NCBI GenBank assembly: GCA_020059445.1
Contig: JAGVCB010000159.1
Span: 1 to 5,401, forward strand
Source of the DNA: Polynucleobacter sp.
GTDB taxonomy: Bacteria; Pseudomonadota; Gammaproteobacteria; Burkholderiales; Burkholderiaceae
DNA: 5,401 nucleotides
Reading direction: 5' to 3'
Positions 1-5,401 of the stretch are shown here, in pieces (position 1 is the first letter of the stretch; the number at the start of each line of letters is the position of its first letter). Made by a program: the position numbers and the translations under genes. Under the pieces are notes generated by a model. The model had not been told where the DNA came from. It was given only the letters and a program-made list of their open reading frames with translations, and made no database searches.

Positions 1-489
1 ACAGGTAACTACCATGTGATTACTCATGACCATATGGCAAAAATGAAAGACCAAGCCATCGTTTGTAATATTGGTCACTTTGATAATGAAATCGATATCG
101 CTGGTGTTGAAAAGTACAAGTGGGAAGAAATCAAGCCACAAGTAGACCACGTGATTTTCCCTGCTAGCAATGGTCAGCCAGAAAAACGCATCATCATTTT
201 GGCTAAAGGACGTTTGGTTAACTTGGGTTGCGGTACAGGCCACCCGTCTTACGTGATGAGTTCATCATTTGCTAACCAAACGATTGCTCAGATTGAGTTA
301 TGGCAATCTGCTGGAAGTAATAAGTACCCAGTGGGCGTTTACACATTGCCTAAGCACCTTGATGAGAAAGTGGCTCGTTTACAGTTGAAAAAACTGAACG
401 CTCAGCTCACTGAATTGTCAGAGCAGCAAGCCAACTACATCAACGTGAAAAAAGAAGGCCCTTACAAGCCTGAAACATATCGTTATTAA
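1..489 (+). CDS. ahcY: S-adenosylhomocysteine hydrolase (adenosylhomocysteinase), C-terminal part; 5' end outside window
   Basis: Cytosolic NAD-dependent enzyme that reversibly hydrolyses S-adenosylhomocysteine to homocysteine and adenosine. It relieves product inhibition of methyltransferases and feeds the methionine cycle. The reading frame is open from base 1, so the 162 visible residues are the C-terminal third of a protein that is usually about 430-480 residues long. Visible family signatures are [18 protein letters not shown] (end of the NAD-binding domain), [53 protein letters not shown] and the terminal KPETYRY. The Lys and first Tyr of that tail correspond to the conserved residues that reach into the cofactor site of the neighbouring subunit in the tetramer. 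An apparent GTG start at base 16 is an internal Val codon, because the upstream codons (TGNYH) continue the AhcY sequence. metF follows after 14 nt, so the two are very probably co-transcribed. Any SAH- or SAM-responsive leader would lie upstream of the window. Identity is secure. Confidence 0.97.
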   Translation, partial: TGNYHVITHDHMAKMKDQAIVCNIGHFDNEIDIAGVEKYKWEEIKPQVDHVIFPASNGQPEKRIIILAKGRLVNLGCGTGHPSYVMSSSFANQTIAQIELWQSAGSNKYPVGVYTLPKHLDEKVARLQLKKLNAQLTELSEQQANYINVKKEGPYKPETYRY

Positions 490-499
490 AAACGTGATC

Positions 500-503
500 A
501 GGA
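500..503 (+). promoter_or_regulatory. Shine-Dalgarno-like AGGA bearing on the metF start
   Basis: AGGA at 500-503 is the only purine-rich ribosome-binding candidate in the 14-nt gap after the ahcY stop. It touches ATG504 with no spacer but sits 9 nt before the in-frame ATG513. On spacing alone it favours initiation at 513, which would make MetF 277 residues. Both ATGs retain every conserved MetF motif, so the sequence does not settle the choice. Confidence 0.55.
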
Positions 504-1346
504 ATGAATGACATGGAATTAAGCCTTGAGTTTTTCCCACCAAAAACAGAAGATGGGGCTGCGAAGCTTCGCTCTGTTAGAGAGCAGTTATCCGCAGCGC
601 TTAAACCAACATTTATTTCTGTAACGTTTGGTGCAGGTGGCTCAACACAAGACGGTACCTTATCAACCGTTAAAGAAATCCATGAGGCAGGCCAAGAGGC
701 CGCGCCTCATCTTTCCTGTGTGGGTAGCTCAAAAGAAAAGATTCGCGAACTACTGAAGCTTTACAGAGAGATTGGTATTCGTCGCATTGTGGCTTTGCGT
801 GGTGATCTGCCTTCTGGCATGGGTCAATACGGAGAGTTCCATCATGCTGAAGAATTGGTCAGATTTATTCGTTCAGAAACTGACAATCATTTTCATATCG
901 AAGTAGCGGCCTATCCAGAGATGCATCCACAAGCAAAATCAATGAGCGATGACATCTTGATGTTCGCGAATAAGATGAAAGCTGGCGCTGATTCAGCCAT
1001 CACCCAATATTTTTTCAACAGTGATGCTTATTTCAAATTTGTAGATGAGGCGTATAAGTTGGGCGTTGATCAACCAATCGTTCCTGGCATCATGCCAATC
1101 ACCAACAGCACTCAGCTATTGCGTTTCTCTGATGCTTGTGGTGCAGAAATCCCTCGGTGGATTCGCTTGCGTTTACAGTCCTTTGGTGATGATGCTGCAT
1201 CTATCAAGTCATTTGGCCTGGACGTGGTGACAGATTTATGTGATCAATTACGCGTTGCTGGTGTTCCAGGTTTGCATTTCTACAGCCTGAATCAAGCAGA
1301 AACAACTTTGGCCATCGCTAAGAATTTGGACTTATTAAAGGCTTGA
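504..1346 (+). CDS. metF: 5,10-methylenetetrahydrofolate reductase
   Basis: Cytosolic FAD enzyme that reduces 5,10-methylene-THF to 5-methyl-THF, the methyl donor for methionine synthesis from homocysteine. This links directly to upstream ahcY. The 280 residues match a single-domain bacterial MetF (E. coli is about 296). Motifs in order, numbered from base 504: EFFPPKT with catalytic-type Glu9; VTFGAGGST at 40-48; EAAPHLSCVG at 65-74; IVALRGDLP with flavin-tuning Asp101; VAAYPEMHP at 134-142; ITQYFF with folate-contacting Gln168; PGIMPITN at 194-201; and HFYSLNQAE at 258-266. The start is uncertain. ATG504 gives MNDMELSLEFF and directly abuts an AGGA at 500-503, leaving no spacer. The in-frame ATG513 gives MELSLEFF with an ideal 9-nt spacer from the same AGGA. 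I give the longer form because, from memory, related betaproteobacterial proteins have an N-terminus of similar length. The gene ends 7 nt from the convergent cyclo-ligase gene. Its terminator lies within that gene at 1395-1418. Confidence 0.96.
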   Translation: MNDMELSLEFFPPKTEDGAAKLRSVREQLSAALKPTFISVTFGAGGSTQDGTLSTVKEIHEAGQEAAPHLSCVGSSKEKIRELLKLYREIGIRRIVALRGDLPSGMGQYGEFHHAEELVRFIRSETDNHFHIEVAAYPEMHPQAKSMSDDILMFANKMKAGADSAITQYFFNSDAYFKFVDEAYKLGVDQPIVPGIMPITNSTQLLRFSDACGAEIPRWIRLRLQSFGDDAASIKSFGLDVVTDLCDQLRVAGVPGLHFYSLNQAETTLAIAKNLDLLKA

Positions 1347-1353
1347 TCGAACT

Positions 1354-1920
1354 TTAAACAACTATCATCAAGTCGAGCGCTTGATCATGACTCTGAGGGC
1401 GCCATGCGCCCTCTTTTACTTCTAAAGCTTTATATCCAACGCCAACCGTTTTTAGAGGGTGTTTGTTTTGTTTTAATGCAGCAATGGTTCGGTCATAGTA
1501 GCCACCGCCATAGCCAATTCTCCAAAACTGATCATTTTGGTTTGACCAGCCAAGGCAAGGAATGATCAGTAAATCGGGTTCAATTTTGGAACTGAATGAA
1601 TCAAGCAAGGGTTCATTGATGTTTTGAGGCCCTTTGACCAGTGTGGTGTCTTGATTCCATTCACCAAAGATCAGGGGCTTGTTGATCTCCACAATAGGAA
1701 GCGCTAATTTTTTCTTGGGGTTTTTAGCGGACCAATCAAGTGCAATAGGACGAAGATCAAATTCACTTTTGATAGGCCAATAAATACCCACACAACTGGC
1801 ATCAGTTTCATTTAAAAATTGAGATAGTTTGCTTTCAAGTTCTTCTCGCAGACTCAGATCTTGATGAAGATCGAGTCTCTTGGCGAGTAATTCTTGTCTT
1901 AAATGATTTAAAGTTTTCAC
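1354..1920 (-). CDS. 5-formyltetrahydrofolate cyclo-ligase (5,10-methenyl-THF synthetase, YgfA/MTHFS family)
   Basis: Cytosolic enzyme that uses ATP to cyclise 5-formyl-THF (folinate) to 5,10-methenyl-THF, the only known route back for this inhibitory folate. Its 188 residues are normal for the family. Visible signatures: N-terminal LRQELLAKR (7-15), with basic residues of the phosphate-binding type; VGIYWPIKSEFDLRPI (44-59), a substrate-pocket strand; KLALPIV (71-77); PDLLIIPCLGW (115-125); RIGYGGGYYDR (134-144), the glycine-rich ATP-binding signature; and C-terminal HDQALDLMIV (178-187). The start is GTG at 1920-1918. An in-frame TAG at 1926-1924 lies just two codons upstream, so no longer form is possible, and the N-terminus fits the family. 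I see no good Shine-Dalgarno sequence, so it may be weakly translated. It is convergent with metF and divergent from slt, so it is probably monocistronic. It shares the folate theme with metF. The symbols fau, fthC and ygfA are used variably, so none is assigned. Confidence 0.94.
   Translation of the reverse strand: MKTLNHLRQELLAKRLDLHQDLSLREELESKLSQFLNETDASCVGIYWPIKSEFDLRPIALDWSAKNPKKKLALPIVEINKPLIFGEWNQDTTLVKGPQNINEPLLDSFSSKIEPDLLIIPCLGWSNQNDQFWRIGYGGGYYDRTIAALKQNKHPLKTVGVGYKALEVKEGAWRPQSHDQALDLMIVV
1395..1418 (+). terminator. Rho-independent terminator of the ahcY-metF transcript, inside the opposing cyclo-ligase gene
   Basis: A perfect 8-bp GC-rich stem, GAGGGCGC (1395-1402), with loop CAT (1403-1405) and GCGCCCTC (1406-1413), is followed by TTTTA (1414-1418) on the plus strand. 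It starts 49 nt after the metF stop codon. Read on the minus strand the hairpin is not followed by a T-run (AGAGTC instead), so it acts in the metF direction only. The stem also codes for residues Glu170-Gln176 of the cyclo-ligase (EGAWRPQ). The T-tract is short (four T), so efficiency may be incomplete. Confidence 0.85.
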
Positions 1921-1949
1921 AAGCTATTCAAAAGTAGAAAAAATAAGGC
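1921..1949. other. Short divergent intergenic region between the cyclo-ligase gene and slt
   Basis: Only 29 nt, A-rich, separate the GTG start of the minus-strand cyclo-ligase gene from the ATG of slt. This is too short for two complete promoters plus untranslated leaders. At least one promoter, and probably both, must extend into the coding sequence of the opposite gene. I looked for -35/-10 pairs upstream of slt at 1860-1949 and found only poor matches, so none is annotated. Confidence 0.6.
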
Positions 1950-3926
1950 ATGATTAAGGCTATGCTACAACGAAAAACCACAAAATTGATAAATAAACAT
2001 GTACTACAGAGCTTGGTGCTGATTGCTTTAGCGTCCGCAACAGCAGACTTTAGCCATGCTCAAAAAAAACAAGCATCAAATCAAGTAACGGCCAAGAAAA
2101 AATCATCAGATACCAGTTTAAGGTCTGATGACAGAATGTTTCTTGAATTGAGAGAGGCTTCTAAAAATAATGACGCTAACAAGGCCAAAGATTTGGGTCA
2201 AAAGCTGTCAAATTATGACATCGCTGATTACGTTACTTATTTTCAAATCAAGCCTCGCCTTTTTGATAAAAGCGGAGCCCCAAGAGCCGAAACAACGGCT
2301 GATGATTCAGTGGGTCAGTTCTTAAAAAAATATGCAGGCACTGCTCTTGCTGACAGGCTAAGAAATGATTGGCTGTTGGTTTTAGGAAAGCGCAAAGATT
2401 GGTCTAATTTTGATCGTGAGTACGCGCAATTCGTTTTGGATGATGACATTCAGGTGAAGTGTTACGCGCTGCAGTCAAGATTTTCAAAGGGTGAGCCAGT
2501 CGCTATGCTCGCCGCAGAAACTAAAAACATCTTATTGGACTCTCGCCATTTTGGTGAGGCGTGCCCAGAAACTGTTAATTTAATTTATCGAGAAGGTGGG
2601 TTTTCGAAATACGAAGTTGCCACTTTTTCAAGAATGGCAATAGAGAATAATTTTGAAACCCTTTCCAATCGATTTGATGTAACTGATCCAGTGGCAGATG
2701 TTGTTAGAAGTGCCAGAAAATCACCTGAGATAGCTTTTAGAAGCTTCGACAAAAAGACATGGCGCACAAATAAAGAGAACACGGCAGCTGCTTGGGGGAG
2801 TGTTGGGCAATATTTTGCAAAGAGGTTAGATCCCAAAGCTATGGAAGTGTTCAGGTTGCAACATGAGCTGGGGCAGCATCACTTGCTCACGCCCGAAACT
2901 CAAGAATGGAAGGTCAGGGCTGCACTGCGTGAGGGTGATTGGCAAATAGTCAAAGAGACTATTGAGCACATGACTCCATCAGTCAAGAAGCGAGACCCAG
3001 CTTGGACTTATTGGTATGCCAGAGCTCAAAAAGAATTGGGTGATGAGTCATTGGCAAAAGAGGGTTTGCAAGCTTTGGTTGATCAGTACCACTTTTATGG
3101 GCAGTTGGCCAGAGAAGACTTGGGCATGAAAATTTATGTCCCTAAGCGTGTGCCGGCTGAAGAAAGCTTGGTTAAGCAGATGTCATCGAATAAAGCCTTT
3201 GCAAGAGCTGTGCGCTTTTATGACATGGGTCTTCGTTTTGAGGGCAATAGAGAGTGGAATTGGGAGTTGCGCGGTCTGAGCGATAAGCAATTAATTGCGG
3301 TGGCTGAGCACGCTAAACGAATCGGTCTATATGATCGTGCAGTCAATACGGCTGATCGAACAAAGTCTGAACATGACTTCAGTTTGCGCTATCCGACCCC
3401 TTTTAAAGAATCTCTTGCTCCAATCGCTAGATCGATTAGCTTGGATACTAATTGGACCTATGGTTTGATCCGTCAAGAGTCACGTTTCATCATGAATGCC
3501 CGTTCTCATGTTGGAGCCTCTGGCTTGATGCAGGTGATGCCTGCAACAGCAAAGTATGTGGCGAAAAAAATTGGAATGAACAGTTTTAAGCCAGCTCAAT
3601 TAGATGATATGAAAGTGAATTTAACTTTGGGTAGTAATTATTTGAATATGGTTTTGCAGGACTTGGATGGCTCATGGGCCTTGGCATCAGCGGCCTATAA
3701 CGCTGGTCCTCGTAGACCTAAGATGTGGCGTGAAAAATTACCTCGTGCTGTTGAGGGTGCAATTTTTGCAGAAACCATTCCTTTCAATGAAACCAGGGGA
3801 TATGTCAAAAATGTTTTAGCTAATGCCAGTTATTACACTGCCATGTCTAGCAATAAAACACCATCGCTCAAACAAAATTTGGGGATGGTTTCTCCTAAAA
3901 GATCTGTATTGTCGGAATTACCATGA
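1950..3926 (+). CDS. slt: Soluble lytic murein transglycosylase (Slt70-like, GH23)
   Basis: Periplasmic muramidase-like enzyme that cleaves the MurNAc-GlcNAc bond of peptidoglycan without hydrolysis, leaving 1,6-anhydro-MurNAc ends during wall turnover. Its 658 residues are close to E. coli Slt70 (645). The N-terminus is a Sec-type signal peptide: basic MIKAMLQRKTTKLINK, hydrophobic LQSLVLIALASATA, and likely cleavage after Ser-His-Ala37. A Lys-rich linker (about 38-53) follows, then a long helical region (about 57-480) expected to form the Slt70 superhelical ring. The catalytic SLT domain is at about 490-640: IRQESRF with catalytic Glu510, GASGLMQVMP at 522-531, AAYNAGP at 581-587, and ETIPFNETRGYVKNVL, all typical. 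The start is ATG1950 or in-frame ATG1962 (residue 5). Neither has a well-spaced Shine-Dalgarno sequence (AAGG at 1945-1948 and 1956-1959), and both keep the signal peptide. It leads an operon: its TGA overlaps the next ATG by 4 nt. No convincing promoter was found in the 29-nt upstream gap, so the promoter probably lies in the cyclo-ligase coding region. Confidence 0.95.
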   Translation: MIKAMLQRKTTKLINKHVLQSLVLIALASATADFSHAQKKQASNQVTAKKKSSDTSLRSDDRMFLELREASKNNDANKAKDLGQKLSNYDIADYVTYFQIKPRLFDKSGAPRAETTADDSVGQFLKKYAGTALADRLRNDWLLVLGKRKDWSNFDREYAQFVLDDDIQVKCYALQSRFSKGEPVAMLAAETKNILLDSRHFGEACPETVNLIYREGGFSKYEVATFSRMAIENNFETLSNRFDVTDPVADVVRSARKSPEIAFRSFDKKTWRTNKENTAAAWGSVGQYFAKRLDPKAMEVFRLQHELGQHHLLTPETQEWKVRAALREGDWQIVKETIEHMTPSVKKRDPAWTYWYARAQKELGDESLAKEGLQALVDQYHFYGQLAREDLGMKIYVPKRVPAEESLVKQMSSNKAFARAVRFYDMGLRFEGNREWNWELRGLSDKQLIAVAEHAKRIGLYDRAVNTADRTKSEHDFSLRYPTPFKESLAPIARSISLDTNWTYGLIRQESRFIMNARSHVGASGLMQVMPATAKYVAKKIGMNSFKPAQLDDMKVNLTLGSNYLNMVLQDLDGSWALASAAYNAGPRRPKMWREKLPRAVEGAIFAETIPFNETRGYVKNVLANASYYTAMSSNKTPSLKQNLGMVSPKRSVLSELP

Positions 3927-4840
3927 AGAATGACGCAAAAATATTATTGATTGGTGGCAGTGGCTTCATTGGCCAGAAAATAGCCAGTGGATTAAGTGCG
4001 CTTGGCCACGTAGTTTTATTGCCAACACGCAGAGCTACATACGCTAAAGAATTATGGGTGTTGCCTAATCTTCAAGTGATTGAAGCCAATATCCACGACC
4101 CATCTGTTCTGGCAGATTTGTGCCAACGTTTGGGTCCTGGCGGAGTAGTGATTAACTTGGTGGGTGTTTTGCATGACAAGACAGGCTCACCGTATGGCCC
4201 AGGATTTTTAAAAAACCACGTTGAGTTAACTAAAAAAATCATTGCTGCCATGGACTCAGCTAATTTGAAGCGCTACATTCACATGAGTGCTTTGGGTGCC
4301 AATAGCTCAGGTGCTTCGATGTATCAGCGCAGCAAGGGTGATGCGGAGAACTTGGTCAAGGCCAGCGATTTAGCTTGGACAATTTTTAGACCGTCTGTGG
4401 TGTTTGGTGAAAAAGATAAATTCATCAATCTTTTTGCCTCTTTGCAAAAGTTCGCTCCAGTTTTACCTTTGGGTGGAGCAAGTGTTAAATTTCAGCCAGT
4501 GTATGTGTCCGATGTTGCGCAAGCATTTGTGAAATCAATCTCAATGTCAGAAACAATTGGCAGGGTGTTTGATTTGGCTGGACCTCGTGTATACACTTTG
4601 GCGGAGTTGGTGAACTTTGCAGGCATGGTGGGCGGCAGAAAAAGTATTGTTATTCCTTTGCCTAAACCATTGGCCTATTTGCAAGCTGGCTTATTAGAAA
4701 TGATGCCAGGACCTACCTTGATGTCTCGAGATAATTTGGCGTCGATGAGCGAAGACAATGTATTGCCCCCGGGTGCTGAAAATGCTTTGGAAAAAGTATT
4801 TGCTATCAACCCACAAGCATTGGATGTGTTGATCAAGTGA
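3923..4840 (+). CDS. NAD(P)-binding atypical short-chain dehydrogenase/epimerase, NDUFA9-like (complex I-associated family)
   Basis: A 305-residue Rossmann-fold protein of the extended/atypical SDR type. The dinucleotide-binding loop is GGSGFIG (11-17) near the N-terminus. PTRR (34-37) ends the second strand and suggests NADP preference through its arginines (inference). INLVGVLHD (77-85) follows strand 4. HMSALGA (120-126) and YQRSK (134-138) supply the Ser and the YxxxK pair of classical SDRs. [15 protein letters not shown] (155-169) and [13 protein letters not shown] (190-202) are typical of the NDUFA9-like branch, in which the mitochondrial member is a structural NADPH-binding subunit of complex I. 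The bacterial members' reaction is not established, and substrates such as sugar nucleotides or quinone precursors are possible. I see no signal peptide or clear transmembrane segment. ATG3923 overlaps the slt stop (ATGA), with GGA at 3914-3916 at good spacing. Its own stop overlaps the cca start. Family assignment is firm; function is open. Confidence 0.87.
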   Translation: MKNDAKILLIGGSGFIGQKIASGLSALGHVVLLPTRRATYAKELWVLPNLQVIEANIHDPSVLADLCQRLGPGGVVINLVGVLHDKTGSPYGPGFLKNHVELTKKIIAAMDSANLKRYIHMSALGANSSGASMYQRSKGDAENLVKASDLAWTIFRPSVVFGEKDKFINLFASLQKFAPVLPLGGASVKFQPVYVSDVAQAFVKSISMSETIGRVFDLAGPRVYTLAELVNFAGMVGGRKSIVIPLPKPLAYLQAGLLEMMPGPTLMSRDNLASMSEDNVLPPGAENALEKVFAINPQALDVLIK

Positions 4841-5401
4841 AGATTTATGTTGTTGGTGGCGCTATTAGAGATCAGTTGCTGGGATTACCAGTAAAGGATC
4901 TTGATTACGTTGTTGTTGGCGCAAGCCCTGAGCAAATGCTAGCGCAAGGTTTCACGCCTGTTGGACAAGACTTCCCAGTATTTTTACATCCCGTTACGCA
5001 TGCAGAATATGCCTTGGCTAGAACCGAACGAAAAGTGGCGCCTGGATACAAGGGCTTTGTCTTTCATGCAGACCCAGAGGTGACATTAGAGCAAGATTTG
5101 GCAAGACGTGATTTGACCATCAACGCAATGGCCAAAGAGGCTGACGCAAATGGTCAGCCAGTCGGTGATGTGATTGATCCTTATGGCGGTCAACAAGATA
5201 TCAGCAATAAATTATTCAGACATATTGGGCCTGCCTTCAGTGAAGACCCGGTGCGACTATTGCGCATTGCAAGATTCGCTGCGCGCTTTTCTGATTTTTC
5301 AATCGAGCCCGCCACGCTCATCTTGCTCAAGAAAATTCATTCGAGTGGCGAACTCAATGCTTTAGTTAAGGAAAGAGTTTGGCAAGAAATCTCTAAGGGC
5401 T
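4837..5401 (+). CDS. cca: CCA-adding tRNA nucleotidyltransferase, N-terminal part; 3' end outside window
   Basis: Cytosolic class II nucleotidyltransferase that adds or repairs the 3' CCA end of tRNAs from CTP and ATP without a nucleic acid template. 188 codons are visible of an expected roughly 360-420. The sequence is close to E. coli Cca: [11 protein letters not shown] (2-12) is the nucleotide-binding flexible loop; DLDY (21-24) carries the two metal-binding aspartates 21 and 23; QDFPVFLHP (44-52); [10 protein letters not shown] (57-66); RRDLTINAM (90-98); and [16 protein letters not shown] (136-151), whose Asp137/Arg140 are the amino-acid template that selects CTP and ATP. ERVWQEI near the window edge begins the neck/body region. 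Any C-terminal HD phosphohydrolase domain is beyond the edge. The start is GTG at 4837-4839, overlapping the previous stop codon as GTGA. Upstream in-frame codons offer no alternative, and the resulting N-terminus matches the family exactly. The Shine-Dalgarno sequence is weak, so translation probably depends on coupling to the upstream gene. Confidence 0.96.
   Translation, partial: MKIYVVGGAIRDQLLGLPVKDLDYVVVGASPEQMLAQGFTPVGQDFPVFLHPVTHAEYALARTERKVAPGYKGFVFHADPEVTLEQDLARRDLTINAMAKEADANGQPVGDVIDPYGGQQDISNKLFRHIGPAFSEDPVRLLRIARFAARFSDFSIEPATLILLKKIHSSGELNALVKERVWQEISKG

Noticed and set aside
16..18. GTG as the start of a short separate gene at base 16
   Set aside because: The frame is open through base 1 and the upstream residues continue the AhcY sequence, so this is an internal Val codon of a gene truncated by the window.
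170..181. Direct repeat AATGGTCAGCCAG shared between ahcY and cca (about 169-181 and 5149-5161)
   Set aside because: Both copies encode Asn-Gly-Gln-Pro in unrelated proteins and are single occurrences far apart. Coincidence is the simplest explanation.
1045..1230. 61-codon plus-strand open frame within metF
   Set aside because: It lies wholly inside the well-supported metF gene in another frame, has no family resemblance and no ribosome-binding site of note.
1367..1385. Inverted repeat ATCAAG / CTTGAT with a 7-nt loop, a possible minus-strand terminator for the cyclo-ligase gene
   Set aside because: The 6-bp stem is AT-rich and only an interrupted T-run follows on the minus strand. It lies inside the coding region before the stop codon. 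Too weak to call.
1894..1914. TTGTCT and TAAAGT as a promoter for slt
   Set aside because: The spacing is only 9 nt and the -10 match is partial, so it does not form a credible sigma-70 promoter.
2585..2836. 83-codon minus-strand open frame inside slt
   Set aside because: It is antisense to the slt helical domain, with no recognisable motif. It is most likely a chance open frame.
5174..5365. 63-codon plus-strand open frame within cca
   Set aside because: The cca frame through this interval contains the conserved [16 protein letters not shown] block, so this frame is a shadow.

Overview
This looks like a chromosomal housekeeping segment from a low-GC betaproteobacterium, most like the Burkholderiaceae/Polynucleobacter group. 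The evidence is the protein character: AhcY, MetF, Slt and Cca all read as beta/gamma-proteobacterial types. The base composition is modest, roughly mid-40s % GC by eye (not computed), and the genes are packed very tightly. The genus is an inference from memory of protein style and gene order, not from a search. I see no rRNA, tRNA, CRISPR, insertion sequence, phage gene or other mobile element.

Layout: (1) 1-489 (+), the 3' end of ahcY (S-adenosylhomocysteine hydrolase), cut by the window edge. (2) 504-1346 (+), metF (5,10-methylenetetrahydrofolate reductase), only 14 nt after ahcY. (3) 1354-1920 (-), a 5-formyltetrahydrofolate cyclo-ligase gene convergent with metF, with a 7-nt gap. A strong intrinsic terminator for the ahcY-metF transcript (1395-1418) lies inside the 3' coding part of this gene. 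(4) 1950-3926 (+), a soluble lytic transglycosylase (Slt70 type) divergent from the cyclo-ligase across only 29 nt. (5) 3923-4840 (+), an NDUFA9-like atypical short-chain dehydrogenase/epimerase overlapping slt by 4 nt. (6) 4837-5401 (+), the 5' part of cca (CCA-adding tRNA nucleotidyltransferase), GTG start, overlapping the previous gene by 4 nt and running off the window.

Functionally the left half is one-carbon/methyl-cycle metabolism. AhcY removes S-adenosylhomocysteine and yields homocysteine. MetF makes the 5-methyl-THF that re-methylates homocysteine to methionine. The cyclo-ligase returns 5-formyl-THF to the active folate pool. The right half is a translationally coupled slt-SDR-cca operon joining cell-wall turnover, an NAD(P)-binding protein of uncertain role and tRNA maturation.

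No gene-free stretch exceeds 30 nt. I do not see an undescribed system here. The most noteworthy points are the terminator embedded in an opposing coding sequence, the four-base start/stop overlaps, and two ambiguous start codons.
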